Of a stretch of 64,000 nt of DNA, positions 1-12,447 are shown piece by piece (position 1 is the stretch's first letter; each line of letters begins with the position of its first letter). The stretch comes from Dimorphilus gyrociliatus (Eukaryota; Annelida; Polychaeta; Dinophilidae), in assembly GCA_904063045.1 (NCBI GenBank), contig CAJFCJ010000002.1, forward strand, positions 3,839,891 to 3,903,890, written 5' to 3'. Position numbers and translations under genes: made by a program. The notes beneath the pieces are model-generated. The model saw nothing but the letters and a program-made list of their open reading frames with translations, made no database searches and was not told the origin of the DNA.

Positions 1-273
1 AATTGGCTAGAAAGTAGATTGATAATACAACTGAATGCTTTTTTTTATCTTCATCAATGGTTTATTATCTTTTAAATTTATTTATTATTTATATTCATTA
101 ATTTTCGTAGTGGAATTAATAAAAATCTTTATCGACAAAAAAAGATAAAAATTAAAGGCAAAATTCGAGCTCAATCGCATTATGAATTACTAATGTTATC
201 TCATTGAGATTACCACCTAGTGATTAGTTTTTTCTACAGAGAGATAGAGCATTTGATCAAAGACTCATCAAGA
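1..273. other. Upstream flank of SLC34 copy A
   Basis: AT-rich sequence with no supported gene. It presumably holds the 5' UTR and promoter of the first phosphate transporter, whose ATG is at 274. I see no convincing TATA box or other element. Confidence 0.4.
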
Positions 274-3137
274 ATGAACAACGAAGAAAGTATTAAAAAT
301 GAAAAGGACGAGTTGGATGAAAACTTGGATCAAGAGACAGGAACACCATGGAAGGGTTAGTATTAGCTAGCAACTTTGATTACATAAATTGCTCCTATAT
401 TATTTATATAGTTAAGTTAAATAAGTAAGTGTAAAAGCTTTATAGTAAATTAGGTGAGTTTTAAGTAATATTAATAATTCATTTATTATATTATTTAATT
501 ATTAAGTTCTTATTCAATTTAGAACTGGATACTAAAGGAAAAGTTTTAAGGGTTTTAATGACAATTGGCCGTATAATATGTGTATTTGGTTTATTGTATT
601 TCTTCGTATGCTCAATAGATATAATGAGTTCAGCTTTTCAATTAATTGGAGGTTTGTAATAAATTTAATATTTTCACTAAATATCATATAAGTTTATTAA
701 ACTACTTATTTTAAATGTTTGCTTAATTATAACGGTTTTTATTACTCAGGTAGAGCTGCTGGATCAGCCTTTAGAAACAGTAAAATTTTAAGTAATCCGG
801 TTTGTGGTTTAATGATTGGAGTAATTGTAACCGCCCTATTACAAAGTTCATCTACAACTACCTCAATTATTGTAGCTATGGTTTCCTCTAATCGTAAGTG
901 ATGTTATAGTTTCAAGCAGAAATATACTCATATTGGCGCCATCTAGAAAATTAAGATATAATAATTATGACCATATATCCTAGAAGGCAGTGACCTATGA
1001 GTCGTAATGCTTCAGATATAAAGATATGAATTAACGACAACTTTCTATATTACTTTCAGTTATGACGGTTCGCATTGGTATCCCTATAGTGATGGGTGCG
1101 AATATTGGAACGTCAGTTACTAGCATCATAGTTTCGCTCTTCCAATCGGGCGACAGGAATCAATTTCGAGTAAAAAATACATATATTATCCCCTCCAACT
1201 TTGGCGTGCATTTTTTTTCTCGCGAATCACTAGGGGCCACTGATCTTTGACCTATGATGATCTATTTTCCCGCCTATAAAAACGAGCTATTTCCTACTCC
1301 ACATACCATTTCTCCCACCCCTAACCCTCCCCCTTTTTGCCTCCCACTCCTTAATATTTTAAACTATCGTAATCTCAAGATCTCTTCAAATGTTTTTTAT
1401 TCTTTTCAGAGGGCTTTCGCGGCAGCTATAGTACACGATATGTTTAATTGGTTAGCTGTAATTATTCTACTTCCGATTGAAGCCATTGCACATCCTTTGG
1501 AAAGGCTAACTTATCTTATGGTTAAGAATATTAAATCTCCACCTCCAACTGCAGCGCCAAAATTTCTTAAAGTTATCACATCTCCTTTAACTGATAAGAT
1601 AGTACAAGTAAGTGTAGTCTTTATTCACTTGTGAAAACAATCTTTCTTCGTATGTTGTTAAGGCGAACGCCATCTGATGTTTAAGGATTAAATATTATTG
1701 AAATTATGTTATGAGTAATGAAAAAAGCACCTTATTTTTTTAATGTCAAATTATCTCTTTAGTCCTGGTTTAAGAATGCTAATGTGATATATTTTTTTAA
1801 CCTTAAACAGATTGATAGGCAAATTGTTGAGTTCATTGCAAGCAAAGGAAACGTCACTGCAGAATTTAATAAAAGATGGCCCTTATTGAAATATTGGTGT
1901 GATAAAGATATTCCCAGCATTACTAACTGTACAGTTATACCAACCAATGAGGTTGACTCATTTAAAAATCGTTTAAGTGATATTCAATGGGCTTTTGATT
2001 ACAAAGAGAATATGAGTTGTTCTCAACTTTATCAAGCTGGTATTTTTAGGAGAAACTCCTCTTCGACATCTATAGAATGGAAAATAGTTAATGAAACAAT
2101 CGCACAGAAATGTAAGATAATTAAATGAATAGAAAAAATTGTACATCAAATTGAAATAAGGTCGCAATTAAATGTCCATTTTTCGTTTTTCAGGTAAATA
2201 TCTCTTCCACGGACAAGGTATAAAAGGATCAAAATTGAATGAAGGTGCTTCTGGAGCAATCTTATTGGCATGCTCTTTACTAGTTCTTTGCGTGTGTTTG
2301 GTTTTGATGGTTAAGACTCTTAGTGCTCTGATGAAAGGTCCTCTTGCAGGCGCTATAAAGAAGACAATAAATGCTGAATTTCCAGGAAAATTTGCCTTCT
2401 TGACTGGATATTTAGCTATTCTCATAGGAGCTGGTTTAACTGTTTTGGTTCAAAGCTCTTCAGTTTTTACTTCTATGTTAACACCTTTAGTAGGACTAGG
2501 GATAGTTCATTTGGAAAGAGTCTATCCCCTAGAACTCGGAGCTAATATCGGGACAACGGGTACAGCGATTCTTGCCGCTCTTGCATCCACAAACGTACAA
2601 AGATCTATGCATATAGCTCTAAGTCACTGCTTTTTTAATATATTCGGGTTACTTCTGTTTTATCCTATACCTGTTACACGGAAAATTCCAATTGGAATGG
2701 CAAGGTATTTAGGAGATGTAACTGCTGAGTACCGTTGGTTTGCAATTTTCTACTTAATATTGGTTTTCCTCATAATTCCCGGTATTGTATTCGGATTATC
2801 GATTCCAGGATGGTACGTGTTGTTGGCTGTTGGCGGTCCAGTTGTTATTTTCATAATTGCTCTCATTGTTATAAATATTCTGCAACGAAAGAGACCGCAA
2901 GCGTTACCTGAAAAATTAAGGAGTTGGGATTTCCTTCCCAAACCACTCAGATCATTAGAGCCGTATGATCGATTAGTATTTAGAAGTTGTAATTGTGCTT
3001 GCTGCAAAAAGAATGACAAAGTCGAAGATTTAGAAACAGCCAATTCAAAATCAGAAGTTGAACTTAAGAAACCGATATCAACAATATCTAACGGTGTACA
3101 TCCAACAAGTAACGGAATACGAAATGATGTGTTGTAA
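274..3137 (+). CDS. SLC34A: Sodium-dependent phosphate cotransporter, SLC34 (NaPi-II) family, copy A
   Basis: Plasma-membrane Na+/phosphate cotransporter. Seven exons join in phase: 274-355, 523-651, 750-893, 1060-1169, 1410-1607, 1811-2111, 2194-3137 (635 aa; family about 600-690). Both inverted QSSS repeats are present: QSSSTTTS in the N-terminal half and QSSSVFTS in the C-terminal half. GANIGTS and ANIGTT follow them. A large loop after the first repeat has the Cys pair and Asn sites typical of the extracellular loop. The tail begins after [14 protein letters not shown] and has a short Cys cluster (CNCACC), as in NaPi-IIb. The Asp in VHDMFNW lies where, from memory, electroneutral NaPi-IIc has Gly, so electrogenic transport is inferred. 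A near-identical gene follows in tandem. Confidence 0.95.
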
Positions 3138-4001
3138 ATAAATTGACGATTTTTATAATACTAATAAATTATATAAATATTCAAATGTTGAAAAAAAAAA
3201 TATGTTCGCAGGTCGCAAAAGTTCATAAAAAAGAATGTTTTATTTATACGTTACGTAATATACTTGTATTTATTTTACAATAAAGTTTTTTCTATTCCCG
3301 TTTAAGTAAATTGTTAAATAATTAGTCATCTTTATCACACTTTATAAAAATAAAACATTAATATTTATTACTTCCTTTAATGCGAAAATGACGAAATTCT
3401 TTAAATAGTTTCATTAACATATATTAGATCATTATTATTTATAAGTTTAAAAAAAATTCGTTAACTACTTACTTACTATAAGATATAAGTGTATTGTTTT
3501 TGTTTATAGCTTAATTCAGGGAAATCGGGTCTTGTTTTAAAGTGTAAATTTCAAGTGAACGACTCACGTGAAACATTGTACTTTGTATAAGAAGATCAGT
3601 TTTTGAAAGGAAATTAAACTTTCTACATATATAATATACATTACGCAATAATTTTCCTGACACATTCTCACATCGTCCGTTTAATTTCCATTGTAAATGC
3701 TTAATTTATCCCATTTAAGTAAATTTACCTGTTCATATTAGCTATCCTTTGGTGCATAAATTGAAATCTTTCCTTCTCGATTGACAACCAATGTCGAACA
3801 TTTGCATAATACTAATCTCGTGATTTTCACTGGTCTTTCACTCATGACTAGTTACAAAATCTGATCAAATATAAAAAGCGTGTGCTAGACCAGTAATGAT
3901 AAAAGCTAACAAGGAACCGAGACGATTTCCTTTTTAGTTATTTACCTCTTTTGAAACGATAAAATAATACAATTTTTCCATTGTTTCTTAGGCAAATAAC
4001 A
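3138..4001. other. Spacer between the two SLC34 copies
   Basis: About 860 bp holding the 3' UTR of copy A and the promoter and 5' UTR of copy B. A T-rich tract ending in TTCTTAG sits 10 bp before the copy B ATG and could be the acceptor of a 5' UTR intron (or a trans-splice acceptor). No further coding potential seen. Confidence 0.4.
3279..3284 (+). promoter_or_regulatory. Possible polyadenylation signal of SLC34 copy A
   Basis: AATAAA hexamer about 140 bp after the stop codon of copy A, followed by a T-rich stretch. In DNA this AT-rich the hexamer is common by chance. Confidence 0.35.
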
Positions 4002-6288
4002 ATGGATAATAGCAATAAAAGTATTAGCAAACCAGATATCAAAATTCAAATCGATGAAGATGTTTGGAATTCCGTAAATGAAAACTTGAATACAGATGTA
4101 AAATGGAGTGGTAAGATTAACTTAATCAACTTTTACTTCTGTTTTTATAATTTAACAAATGAATGAATAGAATAAATTACATGTAATAATATTTCCTATA
4201 GAATTGAACAAGAAGAAAAAGGTATTGAGGCTTTTTTCAATATTTCTCAGACTCTTACTTGTTTTGGGGTTTCTCTATTTGTTTGTTTGTTCCATTGATA
4301 TTCTTAGCTCTGCATTTCAATTACTAGGCGGTGAGATTTTTACTCAATTATAGTTCTAAAAAAGTTTCTCGTTTGAAATAAATCTTATTTGAATAGGACG
4401 AACTGCTGGTTCAGCTCTAAGAAATAATAAGATATTGTCTAATCCCGCCTGCGGTCTCGTAATAGGCGTTCTCGTTACGGTTTTAGTTCAGAGTTCATCA
4501 ACATCCACCTCTTTGATGGTCGCTATGGTATCAGCGGGAAGTAAGTTGTAAAGTTCAATGACATATTTAATATAGGACTAAAAACAAAAACTTTTATATT
4601 TTCAGTAATTTCAGTTAGGATGTCTGTTCCTATGATAATGGGGGCAAATATAGGTACATCGGTGACAAACACAATTGTTTCCCTCGCTCAATCGGCAGAC
4701 CGAAATCAATTTCGGGTTCGAATAAATTTTAAATATATTCCATGCTTTCTATATCAAAAATAACAATAAAAAACAGAGAGCCTTTGCCGCTGCTACTGTC
4801 CACGATATGTTCAACTGGTTGTGCGTACTTATTCTTTTACCTATCGAAGCTGTTGGTCATCCTTTAGAACGTTTAACCAGTATTATTGTTAAGAAAATTG
4901 ACAGATCCTCTGATTCATCAAGCCCGAAATTTTTAAAAGTCATTACTTCACCCTTCACTGACAAAATTGTACAGGTATTTAACGCCAAATTACAGCATAC
5001 TCTGTCTGCTAAATCTTATATGTTCCATTATTTTCTTTTAGATTGATAAAAAGATTATCGAATATATTGCCAAGAAGGACGATCCAGTAGCAGAATTTAA
5101 TAAACGATGGCCTTTATTAAAGTATTGGTGTGATAAAAATATTCCTACTATCTTTAACTTTAGAGTTCTCCCAAATTCCAACGTTGACGCATTTCGAACA
5201 AATCTGACAAATATTCTTTGGGCAAGAGATTATAAACCTTATCCTCTTAGTGATAATGTACAAACTAATGTAACTTGGAATATTGTTGATGAGGCTAAAG
5301 CGAAAAAATGTTCATATTTATTCCATGGTCAAGGCATACCAGGAGCTCGTCTCTCAGAAATTGTTTGTGGTATCATTTTACTAATTTGCTCCTTATTCGT
5401 CCTTTGTACGTGCTTAGTCTTGCTGGTTAAAACTTTAAGTTCACTAATGAACGGGCCACTAGCTAGTGTCGTTAAGAAAACTATAAATGCTGAATTTCCT
5501 GGTAAATTTGCTTTCCTCACTGGCTATTTAGCAATTTTAGTCGGAGCTGGAATGACAATTTTAGTTCAAAGTTCATCAGTTTTTACCTCCATGCTTACAC
5601 CTTTGGTTGGGATGGGAGTTGTTCAACTTGAGAGAGTTTATCCTTTAACTTTGGGAAGTAATATTGGTACTACTGCAACAGGTATACTAGCTGCGCTGAC
5701 GTCTTCCAATGTTAAGAATACGATGCAATTAGCGCTATGCCATTTATTCTTCAACATTATAGGTAATTAATGTTTTACAATTACTTAACAACAAGATAAC
5801 TTGTATAAATTATTCACTATTTTGTAATTTAAATGAAACTTTAATCGAATGCAGGACTGGCGTTATTCTATCCTGTTCCATTTACAAGAAAGATTCCCAT
5901 AGGTTTAGCAAAAAAGTTGGGTAACACAACAGCCCAATATAGATGGTTTGCTATTGCCTATTTAATTCTCTTGTTCTTTATTCTACCTCTCGTAGTCCTT
6001 GGACTATCCGTTTTGGGCTGGTACGTTCTACTTGGAGTTGGGGGCCCTATATTTCTTTTTGTGATCTTTGTGATTGTTGTTAATATTCTTCAAGATAAAC
6101 AATCAAAAATTCTTCCAAAAATACTTCAAAATTGGAATTTCCTACCAAAACCACTAAGATCTCTAGAACCGTATGATAGAGTGCTGATGAAGATATCGAA
6201 ATTGTTTCAAGAAAGTTGCTGTTGTGAACGATGCGGTAACAATAAAATAACAAACTTCAAGAAAAATAAAATCTTGCCATCTACATAA
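4002..6288 (+). CDS. SLC34A: Sodium-dependent phosphate cotransporter, SLC34 (NaPi-II) family, copy B
   Basis: Tandem paralogue of the preceding gene. Seven exons join in phase: 4002-4110, 4202-4330, 4397-4540, 4606-4715, 4777-4974, 5042-5762, 5855-6288 (614 aa). Exons 2-5 are exactly the sizes of those in copy A (129, 144, 110 and 198 bp), which proves duplication. It has both QSSS motifs (QSSSTSTS and QSSSVFTS), [20 protein letters not shown], and a C-terminal CCCERC cluster. It lacks the copy A intron before YLFHGQG, and has an intron at FFNI(I)G that copy A lacks. The N-terminal leader differs fully from copy A. Likely a plasma-membrane phosphate uptake carrier with separate regulation. 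Confidence 0.95.
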
Positions 6289-8874
6289 AAGGAAAGAATC
6301 ATGATAAACCTGCATTCCTAATCGATTCTCCATCACAGAACACTTCTAATTTATTGCCTTTCTCATTATTTATGAAGTAAATATGCTGTAAAAAAGTAAA
6401 GAAAAGAAAACAAAGCGAAAATTCAATTTTGACATTTTTTGGTCTCCTGGGACTAATTTTTCTTTAGGCAAAATCAGCTCAAATTCCGCTTAGTTCGGCT
6501 AGGCAGAACTTTTAAATGTCCAAGGTGTTGAAACTATTAAGTAAAGGTTCTACAACACCCTTCAGGGTTCAATTAAAAACAATTTATACCTCTCGAGTAA
6601 ACATTAATTTGACATAGGTATTAGCCTTCAAGGGACTGATGCAAAACCACCTGGTTAATCTGGTCAATTGTCAAAGTTTTTACTTGTTCCCTCGATTAAT
6701 GAGCTACATATGAAATGAATTAATAAAAATCACATTTTTATCAAATAAAACTATTCCTATGTGGCTCACAAATTTTTTTTATTTAGCTTATCTTTTTTAA
6801 CAGTTTTTTACGACCTGACTAATTCAATAAGAGCTGCGCTTTTTACTTTTCAATACATAATATGTTTTATCGAGTTATTTTCATTACGTCTGCTTCTAAA
6901 TTCAAATATAATTTAAAATTTTATAACAGAAATATCTGATACTATCACCTGAGTGGTACAACATTGACAAAAAATATTCTACCGATAGATGGCATACAGT
7001 CCTATTCAACCTACTATGATCTAACTACTATCTGGGATGTACATTTACATATCAACGCAAAAATAAGGTGACAATCACAAGTCATCAAGTACATTATTTT
7101 AGTATAATCTGTTATTTTTATTTACTGATAAGCCATTTAAAAGAAAGCTTTAACTCTATTTTCATTATTTGTTATGGAACTAAAGAGTTTGCTCGTTTTT
7201 ATTCTTATTTTTTACAGATAACTTAGTCATTCTCATTTTTTATTGTTGCAATTCTTACATAAAAAAAATGATTTGATATTTACAATTATTTTGATAAAGA
7301 TAAGAGATAAAGTGAAAAGGAGGGAAAAATTATGATTTCTATTTTACTTAAACATTACAATTTATTATTTTTTCTAAATTTAGAATTAAGTACAAATTAA
7401 TTAATGTTAGAGAATTGATATCAGAATTTTTAATATTTGTACAGATAAAAAGGGAAATGACAGTATATAGAGATAGAGAGAAAGAGAGAAAGAGAGAAAA
7501 GCAGATAGATAGACAGACCGAGGGGAGAAAGAGATTGGAACTAAATACGTTGGAGGTATATTCTCTTTTAATTATGCTTCAATACTATATATCTGTATTG
7601 TATAATGAAAAGAGATTTTGGAAAACAAGCGTAAACAAAAATTGCAAATCTCTATTTGGAATGTAATTGAATATGTGAGTGGGATATGATCAATGATCAG
7701 CCATTCTTGTCCTCTTTCACAAGCGTGGGTAGAAAAAAAATCCAAAAGAATATTGATAAAGAAAAAAGAGAGCTTAAAATAGAAGGTCAAATAGAAGGAT
7801 ACAGTTGTAAATCTAATTTGATCTCTATCTCGTTTTAGGTCGATTTCATTCTTAAAATTAATAATTTTCTTATAATATAAAATCTAATAAATTGATCTTT
7901 TCGGTTAATGTTGAAATATTGTACAACTTTATATAGATTGTATATATTTTTAACAATATACATATATAAAGATTAAAAAGAAGATACATCTGCAATGATT
8001 ATCAACTATCTAATAGATTTAATCTAATTATAGAGTACAAAAAGTAACAGAAAGTCGTTTTTCATAACTAGCATTACGTTGCTCATTGTGGATCTAATAG
8101 AAATAAATTCCTAAATGAATAGAGAAAATACTTGACAAGGTTTCCCTTGAAAACACTCTGTCTAGAAAATGTTTCCGTTCCCCGTTGACTTTAAGAGCTT
8201 TTTCATTGATACTACACGAACAAGATTTTCTTTTATTATATTGCTAATTAACTCAAGATACTTAGTCAATACTTTTATGAATATTGATATTAATTTTAAA
8301 ATGTAAACATTAATAAGTGAAAGATAACCGTAATTTCTTTTATATTAGTCTATCTAATGTTTAAAATGTTATCTACGTCATATTCTTTCGTATATATCTG
8401 ATCAATTATTTCGATACTTTTAATTATCCTACATCCTATTTTTTTCTACTATGTTATGACATGCGTAGAATACGATAGAATTTCCATATTGTAACGGCTT
8501 TCTGGGAAACTGGAGTCGAAGGCATAAAGTTGAAATAGTAAATTGTACTCCTACTAACTAAAACTAACAATTCATTAGTTAGAATTGAATAAAAACTAAG
8601 AATCTAAAAGAAATTAATTCGTAAAGGAAGAATGAGTGTTGTTTTCATATTATTAGTATTCATACGTAATTACAATAGGATGACAAGTAACGCTAGTCTA
8701 CATGTATCGGAAAAGTAAAATACAAGCATTTACATTCCTTTTGTACCATTATTGCTTATATACTGTGAGCAAACAAGCTGCCCATTAAACAACCTTTTAC
8801 GTATTGAGTCAAGTCGAATAGCAGTGACGTCCTTCATTCTAGGCGTCTCTTAGCTCAAACTGTCATTCGACACA
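6289..8874. other. Gene-free AT-rich spacer
   Basis: About 2.6 kb between SLC34 copy B and the GPCR. It contains a purine-rich GA/AG tract near 7455-7540 whose translation is only Lys/Glu/Arg-rich low complexity. No homology-bearing ORF, RNA gene or transposon end recognised. TATATA-containing sequence about 120 bp before the GPCR ATG could be promoter, but is not distinctive here. Confidence 0.5.
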
Positions 8875-10038
8875 ATGATCGACAACGATACAGACCAGCT
8901 GGAAGGCAATTTAACTCGACAATACTTAGAAGATATAAATGGAAAATGGGGATATCGGTATTATTTTAGTCTACTTGTTGAAGTTCCTATAGCTATCTTT
9001 GGTTTGGTCTGCAACATCATCGCTTTCATCGTCTTAACAAAGCATCCAAATTCTTTAACAACAAATCTTTTATTAAAAGGGATAGCTATAACTGATTGTA
9101 TTGTTTTAGTTTCCTACTTTTGTATATATCCTCTTGATAATGTGTCTGCAAAAAATTGTCATGCTGCTATATATATATCAGTTCTCCCTTTTCTTTTTGT
9201 TTTACTCTATCCGTGCCTTTATGCAGTTCGCCTAATCGGCTCTTACTTACTATGTCTTCTTGTGTTTGACAGGTGGTATGCGGTGTCACAGCCGCTACAT
9301 GTCTATAGAGTTTGTTCTGTATCAAAAACCAAACGATATACGATAATAATTTTAATTGTATCAATTATTTTTTCAATTCCAAGATTTTTTGAGCATGAAA
9401 TAGTTTTAATTTCTGGAAATAATTTGGATTATGCCGATCTTCTACGAAGCGATCAGCAACAGCTCATCAATTTCATCATAAACTCACCAAATAACTTTAG
9501 CTTTTACGCCAGATATAAGACATCATTCTTCTACAACAAATACTATTCATTTGTTTATAGTATGACAATATTTCCTATTATTATGTATGTAATTCCACTC
9601 GTTTTCCTGATAACTTTCAACACAAAACTTGCTCTTTCATTAAGGAAAGAATCTCATTATCGTTCTACCGTTTTAAGGGTATCTAACGAAGCCTTACCAA
9701 ATCGAAGTGTTACTTTAATGATAGTGATCATTAATACTGTTCACATTACGTTCACCATCATCATCTTGACGTCTCAAATTTTATACATTCTCAGTAAAAT
9801 TGTTACAGATCCAACGTTGTCAAGGATAAGAGTAAAAATGACAATAACGGCTAATATATTAGTTAATTGCAACAGCGCATGTAATCTTTTAATATATTGT
9901 TATTGTTCTCGGACATTTCGTCATGTGTTGAGAAGAATGTTGTGTAAATGGCAATTGAAGAGAAAGAAGAAGAAGGGAGAGTCAACAACCAGTTCTCTAC
10001 TTGCCGTCAGCTGGCATAAAAAAACCTCTCGTAATTAA
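8875..10038 (+). CDS. Rhodopsin-class GPCR, neuropeptide (FMRFamide-like) receptor type
   Basis: Intronless, 387 aa. Seven hydrophobic segments are visible, with two N-terminal glycosylation sites (N4, N12), TM1 with the LVCNIIAF pattern, and Cys in the loop before TM3. TM3 ends in DRW (residues 132-134) in place of DRY, followed by YAVSQPLHV. TM7 has NSACNLLIY in place of NPxxY, then a palmitoylatable Cys and a basic Ser/Thr-rich tail. NSxxNxLIY and this TM3 end resemble invertebrate FMRFamide and other peptide receptors; the ligand is inference. A single coding exon among intron-rich neighbours suggests either a retro-copy origin or a family that is naturally intronless. Confidence 0.85.
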   Translation: MIDNDTDQLEGNLTRQYLEDINGKWGYRYYFSLLVEVPIAIFGLVCNIIAFIVLTKHPNSLTTNLLLKGIAITDCIVLVSYFCIYPLDNVSAKNCHAAIYISVLPFLFVLLYPCLYAVRLIGSYLLCLLVFDRWYAVSQPLHVYRVCSVSKTKRYTIIILIVSIIFSIPRFFEHEIVLISGNNLDYADLLRSDQQQLINFIINSPNNFSFYARYKTSFFYNKYYSFVYSMTIFPIIMYVIPLVFLITFNTKLALSLRKESHYRSTVLRVSNEALPNRSVTLMIVIINTVHITFTIIILTSQILYILSKIVTDPTLSRIRVKMTITANILVNCNSACNLLIYCYCSRTFRHVLRRMLCKWQLKRKKKKGESTTSSLLAVSWHKKTSRN

Positions 10039-11229
10039 AAATATCCAAAAATGAACCTGTATAAGCATTCGTTGTGCAAGAAAATCAAAAAAAAAAGAAA
10101 CTGATGACCATATATATTTAATTTTAATTTGTAGTATATCTATAAATGCAATGTACTTATTTATATATATAGTTATACTATATATAGACGATATGTATAC
10201 AATATTTAATGTATAGAATATTTAGTAAAAAAATATGCATATGTGAATGTAAATGTCTTTCATGATCTTCTTTATTATACAAATTTGTTGTTTATATACT
10301 ACAGTATGATATCAAAATGCATTAGCCCGTTTGCGTTATGAATATATGAGCAAATAAATACATGAAACTATCAGATTTGTGTTATAAAGTCATTTATTCC
10401 TGCCATATAGGCTTTCAATTAAGTGATAATGTTTACCTTAGTGTAGTCACCTAATTTATTTTTAATATCATCAGCACATTACTAACTATTGCTATGGCTT
10501 TCTGATGCAGCACTAATCCAATCATTATCTTTGAATCTTACTCATCGAGAGTTTAGCATTTGCATTTTGCAGTTTGTCAAATAAAGTTCCCTGCAAAGCT
10601 TAAATTAAGATAATATAATCAGCTTTACGATAAAAATTTACGCTTCTTTCATCTTAATTTAGTTATAAAAGACTCGAATTATGAGATAAGATCTAAAAAC
10701 GTTTACTTGCACTTTTTATTCCCTTACCCATTAATCTCTCCGGATAATGCTTTATCGTTATCAATAATAATATATTAAAACGGCAATAAACACAGATATA
10801 ATTTGTATTTAAGAAATATCCTAGAAGACTAGTTAAGAGACAAGAAAATTTAATTTATTTTCAAACATCAAAAAAATATTCTTTTATCAAAATAAAAGTA
10901 TGTTTTTTTTTTAAAGAAAAAATAACAGTTAAAATTAAATGATTAAAACTTTAACATTACAATTTATCATAATTTTTAAAACATTTCTTGTCATAAATGG
11001 CTCTTTCCAGAAGTCTTAAAATGATTGATAGGTGAAAGAGACATAAACTAGTCAAGTGTCAAATTCGTGGCACTATAGATAAAGAGAAAATACGATTTTG
11101 CGAAGAATGATATCTGTTTGATGCAGAACAGTAAACAGTGTTAGTCAATGCTTTAAAAAATGACTGTTAGAGTAGCTTGAAACGGTTAAAAGATCTTGTT
11201 CAAAAAGTAAGAAAATTTTTATGTATCGT
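10039..11229. other. Gene-free spacer between GPCR and MPG
   Basis: About 1.2 kb between two convergent 3' ends. It is AT-rich with short TATATA runs near 10155-10200. An AATAAA-like site near 10354 could end the GPCR transcript. Nothing else recognised. Confidence 0.4.
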
Positions 11230-12150
11230 TCAATTAGATTTCTCAATTAATTTTTCACATTCCTTGTTTCGTATGCTAACGAATGGGTTATCCTTTATAT
11301 AATATCGGTAAGGTTTATCAGCCCATTCCTTTTCAATATTTTTCAATCCTATTCTTGGACAAACAACGATGTCAAATTTGCTTTCATCATCGTCAATTAT
11401 GTATATATCACCATCTGGATCTGATAAATTTAGTTTATTGGTATTATCTTTAGTTATGTTTAAAGCCAAAGTTAGTTTTGATGGACCATTACAAATTTCC
11501 TTAGGTTTTAGCAGCTTAGCTGAGGCCTTTTTGTGATTTTTACGATTTTGTCTCATTTCATCGAGTCCTTGTAACGGTTCTATAGCTCTGATCAAAACTG
11601 CAGCTCCTTCTCCTATTTAAATAATATGTAAAGTATAAGTCAAAAGTCTCTGATCATTTTGTTAATACCTTTACTAGAAATGTTAAAACAACAATAAGCT
11701 CCATAAATATTGTATACATAAGCTGTTCCAGGTTTCATGAACATAGCTTCGGTTCTAGGAGTTTTCTTACCTACAATAGTTAGTTACTTATTTAGACAAT
11801 TATCACTAAGTAGATTGAAAATAAAATATATATATAAATATATATATATATTGTATACCATTGTATGAATGTGAAGCCTTATCTGGTCCTCCAATGTATG
11901 CTTCAGTTTCAACGATTTTTCCCTCCAAGTGTCTATTACAATCAATTTTTTTAACTAAAATTTTCCCCAGGAGGGCTCTTGAAAGTTCCTTGCAGTCAAT
12001 ATCATAAAATGGTGCTTTCATTATCTTTAAGATTCCCGAAGTCTCTTCCTCCTCTTCTGAACTAAGATTTTCCGAAGTAACTACCTTTTTGATTACCTCG
12101 GGTTCATCTTTTACAGACACCTTTCTTTTTCTTTGAGCTCTTTTACTCAT
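11230..12150 (-). CDS. MPG: DNA-3-methyladenine glycosylase (alkyladenine glycosylase)
   Basis: Nuclear base-excision repair enzyme that removes alkylated and deaminated purines. Three exons on the minus strand: 12150-11859, 11770-11669, 11612-11230 (258 aa). A basic and acidic N-terminal leader with a likely nuclear signal (KRAQRKRK) precedes the fold. The catalytic Glu lies in [19 protein letters not shown], and [22 protein letters not shown] matches the family core with the DNA-intercalating Tyr region. [14 protein letters not shown] follows. Intron 1 holds a TA-rich microsatellite. Confidence 0.95.
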
Positions 12151-12447
12151 TCTAGTTAGATATTTTCCTATCTATAAGGAAGAAGGAGAACAAAAATACC
12201 AAATTGAACACCGCAAGAATGTTTTGTTATGTCGAAATTGTGTTAGCATGGTTAGTATTCCTATTAAAAATTAGAGTAAATTATCAACAACGGAGCCTTT
12301 AGCAAAAGGGCATATTTTTCAGTTTATTTACTTGCTATGTACATAGCAGCCAATATTTTTCATTAAGAAATTGAACAAACAAAAAAAGAATCTGACCAAT
12401 TAGTTCAACAGGTTATTCGTTTTAATTAGACTTCTTATTTCACATTA

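Noticed and set aside
7415-7666. 83-codon ORF with KEREKQIDR repeats
   Set aside because: Low-complexity GA-rich tract with no domain, homologue or splice context.
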